Assembly (NCBI GenBank): GCA_963795335.1
Contig: CAWCHI010000016.1
Location: forward strand, 424,193 to 488,192
Source: Trebonia sp963795335
GTDB lineage: Bacteria; Actinomycetota; Actinomycetes; Streptosporangiales; Streptosporangiaceae
Length of the DNA stretch: 64,000 bases
Reading direction: 5' to 3'
The notes beneath the pieces were generated by a model. It was given only the letters and a program-made list of their open reading frames with translations, was not told where the DNA came from and did not search any database. Each line of letters starts with the position of its first letter. Position 1 is the first letter of the stretch. Made by a program: the position numbers and the translations under genes. Positions 53,176 through 62,950 of this stretch are shown one piece after another.

Positions 53176-53480
53176 ACGGCCACCACCACACCAGCCCGGC
53201 CGACCACGATCGCGACCACCCCGCCGGAGACACCGCCACCTCCGGCCGCCCCGCCAAGCGCAACCCAGCTAATTCCAACCCGGCCAGCCACGACGCCGAA
53301 GAGAACCACGCCCCCGGCCCCCCGCACTGCGAGGACTCCCACGGCCCCGCCTACCGCCCCACCCGCCAACCCCCACCCTGAGCCCCTGGCCGCCCCGCAG
53401 GCTCCCGGCCGGGCCCAAGCCCGGGTCGGAAGAGGTGACGCTAGCGATCCGCGAGGGAAGGCGGTAGCGGGCAGGGAGGC

Positions 53481-53555
53481 GCTAGCGGGGCCGGAAGGGG
53501 CTATCGGGCCGGAAGGGGCTACCGGGGCCGGAAGGGGCTACCGCGGCCTGAAGGG
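53481..53555 (+). repeat. 18-19-bp tandem repeat, four copies
   Basis: Four units of the form GCTAxCGGGGCCGGAAGGG at 53481, 53500, 53518 and 53537, with small differences. The second unit lacks one G and the fourth has two substitutions. No coding role is apparent. Confidence 0.75.
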
Positions 53556-53560
53556 CGGCC

Positions 53561-53633
53561 GCTGGCGGTCCGGGAGGGCTGGTCCGCTGGCGGACCGGGA
53601 GGGCCGGTCCGCTGGCGGACCGGGAGCGGCGAG
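53561..53633 (+). repeat. 25-bp tandem repeat with hairpin core, nearly three copies
   Basis: Units start at 53561, 53586 and 53611. Each junction contains GGTCCGC-TG-GCGGACC, a perfect 7-bp stem (53581-53596 and 53606-53621). Placed directly after the 19-bp repeats. Could act as transcription-stop hairpins or a protein-binding array; nothing decides between these. Confidence 0.7.
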
Positions 53634-53803
53634 GCGTGGCTGGACGTGTTTTTCGTCAGCCCTCGCCTAACCGCCCGGAATCGGACCGAGCCCGATCAAA
53701 CGCCAATGCTGCCTCGCCTGCCTCACAAGGCGTCTACGGAAACGGCCGAGTGCGGCCGACAAGTGGGCGAGGTGAGGTTGGCCGCTTCTTTTAGGAGTTC
53801 CGC

Positions 53804-54226
53804 ATGGACAAAAGGGACAAATTAGGTCAATTACTCGTCAGTACGCCTACAAAGACGACAGCAGTGACCTATGTGACAACGCCTCGACCGACAAGCGGGT
53901 GGTTGACGGTCTCTTTGCTCCAGACAACCGGGCCAGGGGTTGGTTGGGGCGGGTGGTTGGGCCGGCGATTGTGGCGGGGTGACGGGGCAGTCGGCGGCCG
54001 GGCGGGGCAGGGCGGGACGGTCGAGGCGGGCGCAGGGCGGCGGGGGCGGGGTGGTTGGGGCGGGCGGCCGGGTTACATCGGGATAATCGCGAAGGACTTT
54101 CCTGACGTAAAAACGAATCGAATAGGTGCACTAATCTTTCGCGATCATCCCATCGACCATGGATCGCCCGCCATAGGTACCGGCAAACACCCTTCCGGCC
54201 CGCAGAATCCGCCGTCCCCTGCGTGA
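53804..54226 (+). CDS. Possible short protein with good ribosome binding site
   Basis: 140-residue frame beginning MDKRDKLGQLLVSTPTKTTAV, with TAGGAGTTCCGC directly before the ATG, a better start signal than most genes here. The middle is Gly/Arg-rich and G-runs there (53930-54080) could form quadruplexes. No domain is recognised, and the 3' end overlaps the convergent glycosyltransferase tail. A true gene is possible but the low-complexity middle argues for caution; frame breaks common in this region may also distort it. Confidence 0.3.
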   Translation: MDKRDKLGQLLVSTPTKTTAVTYVTTPRPTSGWLTVSLLQTTGPGVGWGGWLGRRLWRGDGAVGGRAGQGGTVEAGAGRRGRGGWGGRPGYIGIIAKDFPDVKTNRIGALIFRDHPIDHGSPAIGTGKHPSGPQNPPSPA

Positions 54227-56204
54227 TTCCCGCCGGTTGAGAAAGGGTGGGGCGGTCGGGGAAATTTCCGTCGGCCTTCCGAAGGAGCCGCCGACTGGCC
54301 GCCCAACCCGGCGTCCGGGTTGGGTGTTGACCTTGACCCTGGTGTTGACCTCGGCCCTGGTTTGACCTCGGCCCTCGGCCCTGGTGTTGACCTCGGCCCT
54401 GGTGTTGACGATCTGGACGATTTGACTGGGCCTGGTCTGCGCGGGCTGGGGCTGGGGCTGGGGCTGGGGCTGGGCTGGGGCTGGGGCTGGGGCTGGGGCT
54501 GGGGCTGGGGCTGGGGCTGGGGCTGGGCTGGCTGGGCTGGCGTAACCGGCCGGAGGGGTGTAGCTGACGCGCTGGTAGAGCTGGCCGGTGGCCGGGGAGT
54601 AGGCGCCGATCTTGACGAAGTTCGCGTTGAACCAGTCGGACAGGCCGGTCGTCCAGGGGATGCGCCGCCTGGAGCCGTGGTCCGGCGACAGCCACACGTA
54701 ATCGGCCTTGCTCAGCCAGGTATGCCACTGGGCGACCACGGCCGGCATGTTCTGCGCGCCGCCCTGGACCGACACCCCATTCGACAGCACCAGCGTCTCG
54801 GCCAGCGAGTCGATGATGTCCGGGCAGCCCGCCGGCAGGCTGTCGAACCGGTCGGCGGCGATCGACAGGGACACCTCGTCGGTGACCACGCAGGCGCCCG
54901 GCGGGATCTCGTGCGCCACCGCTCGGCCCCCGTATGGTGCGTCGGGTACAACTCCCTGATCTGCACCGCGGCGACCAGCACGATCGCCACCGCGAAGACT
55001 CGGACCACCACCAGCGACCAGCGCCGGTGCCCGGCCAGGCGCCGGCCGCGCCGCCCAGGGAGAGCGCGATCCACGGCGCCGGGAAGTCCGCGTAGTGGTA
55101 GAAGAAGGCCGAGTACCCGATGACCATCACCGAGGCGATCACCGCGGTCGCGAGCGAGAGCCACTCAAGCGGGGTCAGCCGCCGGGACTGCCAGGCGTAG
55201 CCGACCACCAGCGCCCCGATCAGCACCAGCGCCACCACGATGGGCAGCCAGCCGATGCTGTGGGAGTCACTGACCCCGGCCGACGCGCCCGCCGCGAACA
55301 TCGAGGTCCCGCCCGGGTCGAGCTTCAGCTTGCCCGACTGGCTGTAGACGTCGATGAGCCCGGTGAGGTTCGCCAGCCGGACCCCGAACGCCACTGCGCT
55401 GCCCTCGCGGGCCGCCTGGTCGAAGATCGTGGAGCGGATGAACGTGACCGGCGCGGCGGCCAGGAACGGCGCGGTCGGGACCCCGAAGCCGACCACCAGC
55501 CCGATCACGTAGTTGCGGACCCGGCGGCCCCGGTCGGTCTTCAGCAGCAGGCAGAGGACCAGCAGCACGAACGCGGGCGCGGCCGCCCAGAACTTGATCG
55601 CCCCGGCGAAGCCGAGCGCGACCCCGGCCCAGCCCAGCATGACGGGCGGGCGAGGTGCCCCCGGCGGAACGCGAGGTTCATCGCGATCAGGCAGAACAGG
55701 TTCATCCACGGCTCGAGCAGCAGCGTGTGGGCCGTGGTGATGTCGGGCGGGTAGACGGCGAGCACGCCGCAGGCGACGGCGGTCACCACCGCGCCCCGGT
55801 AGCGGACCAGGTTCCCCACCAGCGGGATGCACGCGGTGGAGGCCAGCGCGGTCAGCAGCCGGGCCAGCGCGAGCACCTTGACCGTGCTGGTCACCTTGGC
55901 CAGCAGCGCGACCGGCAGCATCAGCTCGAGGATGCCCGGCGGCTGGACGAACGCGAAGTTCAGGTAGGGCAGCTGCCCCTCGGTCATCCGGATCGAGCCG
56001 CCGATGTACACGCCGTCGTCGTACTCGGTGATGCCGGTGAGGGAGCCCGGGCCTGGTGAGCGTGAAGAGCCTGATGGCGAGCGCGAGCGCCGTGGCGATC
56101 AGCATCACCTTGCCCGGATCGCTCAGCCAGTAGGCGCGCAGCCGCGAACTGCCGAAAGCGGAGTCTGCAATTTCCCCCGGCCCGTCTGCGTCTGCCGAGG
56201 CCAT
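54131..56204 (-). CDS. GT-C type membrane glycosyltransferase with repetitive C-terminal tail (four frameshifts)
   Basis: Roughly 690-residue polytopic protein similar to dolichol-phosphate-mannose/PMT-like glycosyltransferases. It reads LSDPGKVMLIATALALAIRLFTL, then TEYDDGVYIGGSIRMTEGQLPYLNFAFVQPPG (first-loop Asp pair), MLGWAGVALGFAGAIKFWAAAPAFVLLVL, SLATAVIASVMVIGYSAFFYHYADF, and a soluble end WFNANFVKIGAYSPATGQLYQRVSY. Frames change near 56050, 55650, 55040 and 54925. The tail is Pro-Ala/Pro-Gln repeats followed by NTRAEV-type repeats, both encoded by tandem DNA repeats. Start ATG 56204 (GTG 56240 possible). Donor and acceptor unknown. Confidence 0.75.
54302..54324. terminator. 10-bp perfect hairpin near the glycosyltransferase end
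   Basis: CCCAACCCGG-CGT-CCGGGTTGGG, a 10-bp perfect stem with a 3-nt loop. In the annotated frame it is coding for the last part of the tail. If the true stop lies upstream (the tail frame is uncertain), it would be a natural terminator. Confidence 0.4.
54325..54402 (-). repeat. 18-bp tandem repeat encoding NTRAEV units
   Basis: TGTTGACCTCGGCCCTGG-type units at 54325, 54343, 54361 (longer variant of 24 bp) and 54385. On the minus strand they encode NTRAEV/NTRVKV-like segments in the glycosyltransferase tail. Confidence 0.7.
54443..54540 (-). repeat. GGGGCT hexanucleotide tract in the glycosyltransferase tail
   Basis: About fifteen GGGGCT units with some units one G short or otherwise irregular. 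On the minus strand it encodes Pro-Ala then Pro-Gln repeats, the switch marking a frame change at a short unit. Such a tract is prone to slippage and to quadruplex formation on the plus strand. Confidence 0.8.
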
Positions 56205-56439
56205 TCCTGGTCTGCCGCCCGGGCGCGCTCGCCACGTCACCGGGCGTGGAGAGGTTCCCGCTCACGGGCGGACACTAGCAGGCATGAGGGCTGCTCCGGA
56301 CGACTTTGGGACAGTTTGCGGCATTACGCGAGCCTCGGGCTTAGCCACCGAGATCACAGCAATGGTATGACCTGCCCCACAACGGTACGGAATCAGGGGC
56401 GGCCAGGGTGGCGCGAACTCCCAAAAAGCACAGAAAAAA

Positions 56440-56717
56440 TCAGACGCCACGAAACTCCGGTGACCGGCGCAATGCGTCGGCCACCGCGCGTGACGTGCCG
56501 AGGCTGACGATCGGCACCCCGGCGCCGCGGACCCGGAAGACCGTCGCGCCGGGGGCGTTCCCGATCCGGACCACCGCCGCGCTGAGCGGCGAGCGCCGGA
56601 CGATGACCTGCGCGCCGTCGGCCGCGACCTCGAACCCCCGCCGAGCCGTCGGCTGAGCACGTTCGCGAGCTCGGCCGGCGTGACGCCCTTGCGCGGTACC
56701 CGAACCTGCCCCACCAT
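56440..56717 (-). CDS. Small hypothetical protein (frameshifted)
   Basis: About 92 residues: MVGQVRVPRKGVTPAELANVLSRRLG, then, in another frame, GFEVAADGAQVIVRRSPLSAAVVRIGNAPGATVF and IVSLGTSRAVADALRRSPEF. The break is at the GGGGG run near 56640. Not recognised as a known family; composition and length suggest a small soluble protein. It lies 62 nt downstream of the GH13 gene stop on the same strand side. Confidence 0.55.
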
Positions 56718-56779
56718 GCCTCCCCGTCGGAGCCTGATTGTTCGAACGCAGATTACCGCCCGTACCTGAATGCCAGCTG

Positions 56780-58377
56780 TCAGCCCGCCAGCCAGGCCGC
56801 CGTGTCGCGGGGCAGCGCAACCCGGCCGTCGGGGCCGAGCGCGCCGCTGGCGAGCAGCACCTCCGGTGCGGCGGAAGCGGGACGGCCGAGTCGCCGAGGT
56901 TGACCGCGAACACGAAGCCCGGGTCGCGGGCGAAGAACAGCGCGTCGTCCGGCGCGTCCAGCCAGCGCATCGCGTCGCCGCCGTCGGGCCCCGCGCCGAG
57001 CGCGGGGTGCTCCGGCGGAGCCGCAGCGCCGCCCGGTAGAGCGAGAGGAAGGAGTCCGGGTCGCCGGATGCACCGCCACGCTGTGCTCGCCCCACCACGG
57101 CGGCTGCGGAAGCCAGGGCGGCGCCGGGTGAAAGCCAGGGTCCGTTCGGGAAAATCCGAAGGAAGCACCGGCCGCTGACCACGGCAGCGGGACCCGGCAG
57201 CCGTCGCGGCCGACCTCCTTCCCCCCGGTGCGGCGGAAGGTCGGATCCTGCCGGGCGGCGTCGGGGATGTCGTCGACCTCCGGCAGGCCGAGTTCCTCGC
57301 CCTGGTAGACGTAGGCCGAGCCGGGCAGCGCGAGCAGCAGCAGGGCGGCGGCGCGGGCCGCGTCGGCGCCCCACCGGGTGACCGGGCGGACCACGTCGTG
57401 GTTGCCGATGACCCAGGGGGCGCGCGAGCCGTCGGCGAACGCGTGGGTGGCGTCGATCGCCGCGCGCAGCGCGGCCGGCGACCACTTCGCCCGGACCAGG
57501 TCGAAGTTGAACACCTGGGGCAGCTCGTCGTCGGCGAGGTAGGCCTTGAGGGTGGCGGACGAGTCCGCCCAGACCTCGCCGATCGCCGTCCGCGCGCCGG
57601 GGAAGCCATCGGCCGGGTAGCTGTCGAGGATCTCGCGCCAGCGGCGGTAGACCTCGTGCACCTCGGGGCGGTGGTAGTAGGCCGAGGGCCGGTGGTAGCG
57701 CCGCGTCGGCGACGTCGGCCAGCTCCGGGTCCTTGAACAGGCCGTGTGCGACGTCCACCCGGAACCCGCCGACCCCCCGGTCCAGCCAGAACCTGAGGAT
57801 CTCCTCGAACATCGCGCCGACCCGCGGGTCGCGCCAGTTCCAGTCGGGCTGGCTGGCGTCGAACAGGTGCAGGTACCACTGGCCGTCAGGCACCCGGGTC
57901 CAGGCCGGGCCGCCGAAGTGGGAGGGCCAGTTGTTCGGCGGCTCGCCGCCGTCGGGCCCGCGGCCGTCGCGGAAGATGAACAGCGCCCGCTCGGCGCTGC
58001 CGGGCGGGGCCGCCAGCGCCTTCTTGAACAGCGGATGCTCCGACGAGCAGTGGTTGGGCACCAGGTCGACGATGACCCTTATGCTGGTGCTTTTTCGCGC
58101 CCTCGACGAGCTCGTCGAAGTCGCCGAGCGTGCCGAGCCGGGGGTCCACGTCGGTGTAGTCGCTGACGTCGTAGCCGCCGTCGTTGAGCGGCGACGGGTA
58201 GAAGGGCGACAGCCAGATCGCGTCCACGCCGAGCTCCGCCAGGTACGGCAGCCGCCCGACGAGGCCGGGCAGGTCGCCGATCCCGTCGCCGTCGGCGTCG
58301 GCGAAGCTGCGCGGGTACACCTGGTACACCACCGCGTTCGCCCACCATGGATCGCCCTCATTGCCGCCTGTGCTCAC
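56780..58377 (-). CDS. Alpha-amylase family (GH13) glucosidase-like enzyme (five frameshifts)
   Basis: About 530-residue GH13 enzyme, alpha-glucosidase/oligo-1,6-glucosidase-like. N-terminus WWANAVVYQVYPRSFADADGDGIGDLPGLVGRLPYLAELGVDAIWLSPFYPSP; VIVDLVPNH; catalytic Asp in GFRVDVAHGLFKD; catalytic Glu in AIGEVWAD; Asp in VIGNHDVVRP. The C-terminus is ALPRDTAAWLAG. Frames change near 58080, 57705, 57070, 57010 and 56880. ATG 58377. A second GH13 gene lies 1.1 kb upstream on the same strand. Likely substrate: short alpha-glucosides. Confidence 0.88.
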
Positions 58378-58456
58378 GCGCTGCCCCCTCGGCTCTGTGA
58401 CCCCTGATTATGACCGTACCCGACGGAGTCGCGAGCATCCGGCCCGGAGGCGGCCC

Positions 58457-59344
58457 CTAGGAGGAGTCGCCGTCGGCTATCCGGGTGGCCACCGCGAGGG
58501 CGGTGTTGATCGGGATCGCGTAGGCCATGATGTTCAGGCCGGTCCCCGATCCGCCGATCGTTATGCCGATCACCTGGCCGTTCAGGTTCACCAGGGGGCC
58601 GCCGATGGCGGACGTCTGCGCCGATTGGAGGACCGACGCCATCAGTCCGGTCCTGGTTGTCCGGCCGACGGTGACGGTGGTGTCGAGGTAGTCCAGGGTG
58701 CCGACATCGATGGTCAGCGCGTTCTGCCTGCCGGTGGTGCCGACCGCGGTGTCGTAGACCTGGCCGGGCACGTGATAGGAGGACTCCCTGGAGGCCTCCG
58801 AGCTCTTGACAAGCGTGTCCGAGTTCCCGACCGTGACGGTCGAGAACGGCCTCCCGTCAGCGCCTTCCAGCTGGAGCAGCGCCAGGCCCGCGGCCGGGTC
58901 GGCGCCGATCACGGTCGCCTTGAAGGTCTCGCGGGACAGGACGTACTCGCCGCCAGGTTCGCCGCCCCCGCCCGGGCTGGTAGGTGGTCAGCACCTTGCC
59001 CGACTCGGTGAGCACCAGGCCGATCCCGACCGAGGTCCCGCCGGACAGGACGTGCACCATCCCGGGCGCCGTGGCCCGCAGGATGTTCTCCTGGTTGTCC
59101 TGGGCGAGGCCGTCGTCGTCCTCGATGAACGCGTCTTTCCCGGTGGCGGGCGTCGGGATCGCGCTGGGGATCGCCGTGTTGCCAAGCCCGAGGACCCGGC
59201 CGGCCCCGAAGCCGAGCCCCGCCGCGAGGACGAGCACGATCGCGATGACCGAGATCCGGAAGCGCTTGCTCCGCCAGGCGCTTTCGGATACGCCCCGGCC
59301 GCGGTCCCTGTGCGCCGCCGGTGGGCCCGACGGCCGCTATGCAC
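58457..59344 (-). CDS. Membrane-anchored trypsin-like (S1C/HtrA-type) protein lacking the catalytic triad (two frameshifts)
   Basis: About 295 residues. A basic N-terminus and one membrane helix (RISVIAIVLVLAAGLGFGAG) precede a two-barrel chymotrypsin-like domain: SVGIGLVLTESGKVLTTYQPG, GADPAAGLALLQLEG, SAQTSAIGGPLVNLNGQVIGITIGG, then MAYAIPINTALAVA. At the His, Asp and Ser positions of HtrA proteins stand Tyr, Gly/Ala and Ile (AIGGP instead of NSGGP). No PDZ domain. GTG 59344 has a strong AGGAGGG site; frames change near 59285 and 58970. Likely a non-enzymatic binding protein. Confidence 0.75.
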
Positions 59345-59515
59345 TCGACCCTCCTCCCTGTCCGCCGTTTCGCTCCCGGATCCATACGTTAGCCCAGCCA
59401 GGCGGCCCGATGCGGCGAATTCGGAGGATCTACTTACCTGCCCGGCCCCTATTAAACGAAAAGAATTATTAAACATATCTTACGGACAGCCCAGAATTCT
59501 TGACAGCATCGGGGC

Positions 59516-61098
59516 TTAGAGCTGGAAGATCCCGTAGGAGAACGGGCCGGCGGTGATCGCCTCCTGATCCAGCTTGACTCCGGTCTGGCGCACCGCCGTC
59601 GCTTCGGCCAGTTCGGGGCGGCTGTGCGACAGGACGCGAGTGCTGTCGCTGGGGTTGACGACCACAGGAACCGGCCGCCGCGCAGGTAGACCAGGGGGTA
59701 CCCGTCGGACAGGATCTCCAGGCTGCCGCGTGGCCCGAGTTCGGGGTGGGCGCCCCGCAGCGCGATCAGGTCCCTGACCGTGTGCAGCAGCGAGTCCTGG
59801 TCGGCGCGCTGCCCGGCGACGGTGGGGCGTGCCGGGTCGGGATCGACCGGCAGGTAGAGGCGGGCGGGCGGAGCGGCCGAGAATCCGGCGTTGGGGGTCG
59901 AGTCCCACTGCATGGGGGTGCGCGACCCGGCGCGGTTGTAGCCGGAGCGCATGACGCTGCCCTCGATGTCCGGGAGGCCGGGTACGTGGCGCATGCCGAT
60001 CTCGTCGCCGTAGTAGATGGCAGGCAGGGTCGGGAAGGTCAGCAGGAACGCGAACGCGGGCGGCAGCTGCTCGGGGGTGCGCGGCCCGGCCTGCAGGCGG
60101 GCGAAGTCGTGGTTGGCGGTGGGCAGCGCGATGTGCCCGGGCTCGCCGATCGCGGCCAGCGCGTCGGCGTACGCGGTCAGGAACACCCGGCGGTGCCCCG
60201 GCCGTCGGCGTCGAAGTAGCACGGATCGGTCGCCCATTCCGCGTATTCGGTCGAGGTGCCGTTGCTCCACAGCGAGCGCAGCGGCCCGCCGCTGGTCGGG
60301 CCGCCGAAGTGCAGGAAGAAGTCGGCGTTGAACCCCGCGGGCACGGCCACGGCCGGGTCGCCCCACTCGGACAGCAGCACCGCGTCCGGGTGCGCCTGGT
60401 CGAGCCAGGCGCGCACCTCCCGCCACAGCCGGGCGGTTTCCACGCGGCCCGGGTCGTCCTTCACCAGCGAGTAGGCCATGTCGACCCGGAACCCGGACAC
60501 GCCCAGCCGCAGCCAGTGGTCCATGATCGTGCGCAGCGCCGCGCGGTTGGCCTGCGGGCCGTCGGCCGCCACGTCCTGCCGCCAGGGCTCGCCCGCCTGC
60601 GGGCGGGCGTAGCCGAAGTTCAGCGCGGGCTGGAAGTCGAAGAAGTTCGGCAGGTAGCCACCCGGGCGAGTGCCGGGGGAACGGACGAACCGCTCCGGCA
60701 GTCGCCGTCAGCGCCGTCGGCGGCCCAGATGTAGCGGTGATCCTCCGGGTCGTCCGCGGACGCCACGAACCACGGGTGGGTGTCCGAGGTGTGTCCAGGC
60801 ACGAGGTCAAGTAGCAGCCTGATGCCGCGCGCGCGGGCCTGCCCGGCCAGGTCGGCCAGGTCGTCGTCGTCTCCGTAGCGCGGGGCGATCGCGAGGTAGT
60901 CGGCGACGTCGTAGCCGGCGTCGCGCATCGGCGAGACGAAGCAGGGGTTGAGCCACACCGCCGTGACCCCGAGCCAGGCCAGGTAATCCAGGTGCTCCGC
61001 GATGCCGCGAGGTCCCCGATCCCGTCACCGTCAGAGTCCGCGAAGCTCTGCGGGTAGATCTGGTACAGGACGGCGTCGGTCGGCCAGGGGCGCGCCAT
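59516..61098 (-). CDS. Alpha-amylase family (GH13) enzyme (four frameshifts)
   Basis: About 525-residue GH13 protein: WPTDAVLYQIYPQSFADSDGDGIGDL, AVWLNPCFVSPMRDAGYDVADYLAIAPRYG, LLLDLVPGHTSD; catalytic Asp in SGFRVDMAYSLVKD, Glu in VLLSEWGDP, Asp in PTANHDFAR. Then SVMRSGYNRAGSRTPMQWDSTPNAGFS near the end. Frames change near 61005, 60705, 60195 and 59665. ATG 61098. Resembles glucosidase/trehalose-type GH13 enzymes; specificity is not decidable by eye. Confidence 0.87.
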
Positions 61099-61181
61099 TC
61101 GCCGCGCTCACTGGTTTCTTCCTTCGCTCGGTGACCTTGATTATTCCTGCACCTGAAAACGGGGTTAGTAGAGTTGGGCGC

Positions 61182-61277
61182 GGAGGCGTCTGGGTTCCTG
61201 GTGGTCCCCCTGGTCTTCAAAACCAGTGAGCGGCGTGCCGCGTCGTTGGCGGGTTCGATTCCCGTCCGCCTCCGCCA
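61182..61277 (+). tRNA. selC: tRNA-Sec (anticodon TCA)
   Basis: 96-nt gene with encoded CCA. Acceptor arms GGAGGCG (61182) and CGCCTCC (61267) pair perfectly, followed by discriminator G and CCA. The anticodon stem CTGGT/ACCAG encloses loop CTTCAAA with anticodon TCA (61217-61219). The T arm GGCGGGTTCGATTCCCGTCC and a long variable arm are present, and the total length is that of bacterial selenocysteine tRNAs. It implies the organism reads some UGA codons as selenocysteine; selA, selB and selD are not in this window. Confidence 0.93.
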
Positions 61278-61395
61278 CCAGCGCCGCCCCGCGCCCGGGC
61301 GACGGCCCGATTTGCCCCGTCCCCGCCGCAGCGGCTACCGTCCGTTGGCGATCGATTTCGGAAATGCCTTGGCATGGGGGCAGGCGGGGCGGGCA

Positions 61396-62950
61396 ATGAC
61401 GCATCCAGACTCAACACCGCAGGCAGCGGACGCGGCGTGGGCGTTCAACCCGCCGCCGGGATGGCCGACGATGCCGGCCGGGTGGCAGCCGCCGTCTGGC
61501 TGGCAGCCCGACCCGTCCTGGCCTCCGGCGCCTGGCCGACTGGGAGTACTGGCGGCCCGTCCCGCCCGCCCGCGCGCCCGAGGGCGGCGAGCTGCGGGTC
61601 CTCGTCGACGGCCGGTCCTACGTCTTCCAGCCCGGGGAGCTGGTCCGGATCGGCCGCGCGCCCGACAACGACGTCCTGGTGGCCGAGCCGACCGTTTTCC
61701 GCCAGCATGCCCGGATGGCCTGGCTGGACGGCGGCTGGATCTACGAGGGCGTCGGCCAGGCGGCCACGTTGCTGCACGGCCAGCCGGTCACCCGGCTGGT
61801 GGTCACCCAGCCAGTCGACCTGGCGCTCGGGTCGGCGCAGGGCCCGGTCCTGCGCGTCGAGGTCCGGTCCGCGCCCGGCTCGCGGGCGGCCGCCGCCCCC
61901 GCCCCCGCTGCGGCGGCCGCGGCGCCCTACCAATCCGATCACGGCCACGGCTACCCGCACGCCCACGCCGCCCTGAACGTCGAAGGCGACGTGGCCGAGG
62001 CGATCCACATCCTGTTCCCGGTCAGAAGCTGGCTCCACCTGTCGCCCTGGCGGCAGGGCCTGCGGCTGCTGGTGATCGTGTACGCGCTGCTCCCGCTGGT
62101 GTTCCTCGCGATCTTCGCTAACTCGCAGAGCCTGACCACGCCCGGCTGGGCCTACAGCCTGTACATCGCGCCACTGTGGGCGATCGGCTTCTGGCTGCTG
62201 ATCCGCCCCGGGCACATCAAGGCGCTGGAGATTGAAGTCGGCATCGGGATCATCGTCTGGGTCCTGGTGTGGATGAACGCGGTGACGGTCAACGTCAACG
62301 GCTCGCTGCATCACAGCGGCCAGTCGTTCTCCTTCATCGCCGCCCTCGGCATCGGCTTCAACGAGGAGATCACCAAGGCGCTGCCGATCCTGCTGGCCGG
62401 GCTCATCCTGCGGAAATGGCGCGGGACCAAGCTGGACGTCCGGATGTGGATGTTCCTCGGCACGATCGCCGGCCTCACGTTCGGCGTCTTCGAGCAGGCC
62501 TTCTACACGTCGCAGGACATCTTGCTGATCAACCAGGCGCGGGTCTCGAGCCAGGCGGTCGAGGCGGTTCTCGCCTTCGCCGAGCGCGTCTTCGTGGACG
62601 GCTTCCAGCATGCGGTCTGGGCCGGGATATCGGCCTTCTTCATCGGCATGGCGGTGAACTACAAGCGCCGCCGGGTGCTGCTGGTCCTGGTCGGGGTGTC
62701 GGTCCCCGCCGTCCTGCACGCGCTCAACGACTGGAGCCAGGGCGCCTTCAACTCGCTCTGGCCCTCCATCATCATCCAGGCCGTTTCGCTGCTGCTGTTC
62801 CTCGGCTACACGATCTCGGCCACCTCAATCGAGAGCCAGGTCCGCGAGACGCCCCTCTTCCGAGGCGACTCAGTGCTCATGGAAGCGTTCCCGCACCCGG
62901 CACGACGGCTAAGTTCGCCAGCCCGAGGCTGCCGTTCACGATCAGGATGA
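61396..62950 (+). CDS. PrsW family intramembrane protease with N-terminal FHA domain (frameshifted)
   Basis: About 517 residues. A Pro/Trp-rich start (FNPPPGWPTMPAGWQPPSGW) is followed, after a frame change near 61535, by an FHA-like domain (GELVRIGRAPDNDVLVAEPTVFRQHARMAW). The PrsW domain has eight or so hydrophobic helices and the motifs GFNEEITKALPILL (EExxK), FGVFEQAFYT, GFQHAVWAG and HALNDW. PrsW proteases make the first cut of anti-sigma factors in Bacillus; the FHA domain suggests a phosphothreonine input here (inference). The end overlaps the convergent GAP-family gene by 74 nt. ATG 61396. Confidence 0.87.

Larger units (their letters stand above)
53176..53803. other. GC-rich spacer with tandem repeats
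   Basis: 628 bp without a supported gene. The first 280 bp are Pro/Ala-codon-like GC-rich sequence with open frames on both strands but no domain or start signal. Tandem repeats occupy 53481-53633. Near the right end GGAGTT precedes a possible short gene at 53804. Confidence 0.5.

Noticed and set aside
54443..54540. CRISPR array
   Set aside because: Units are contiguous hexanucleotides with no unique spacers and no cas genes nearby.
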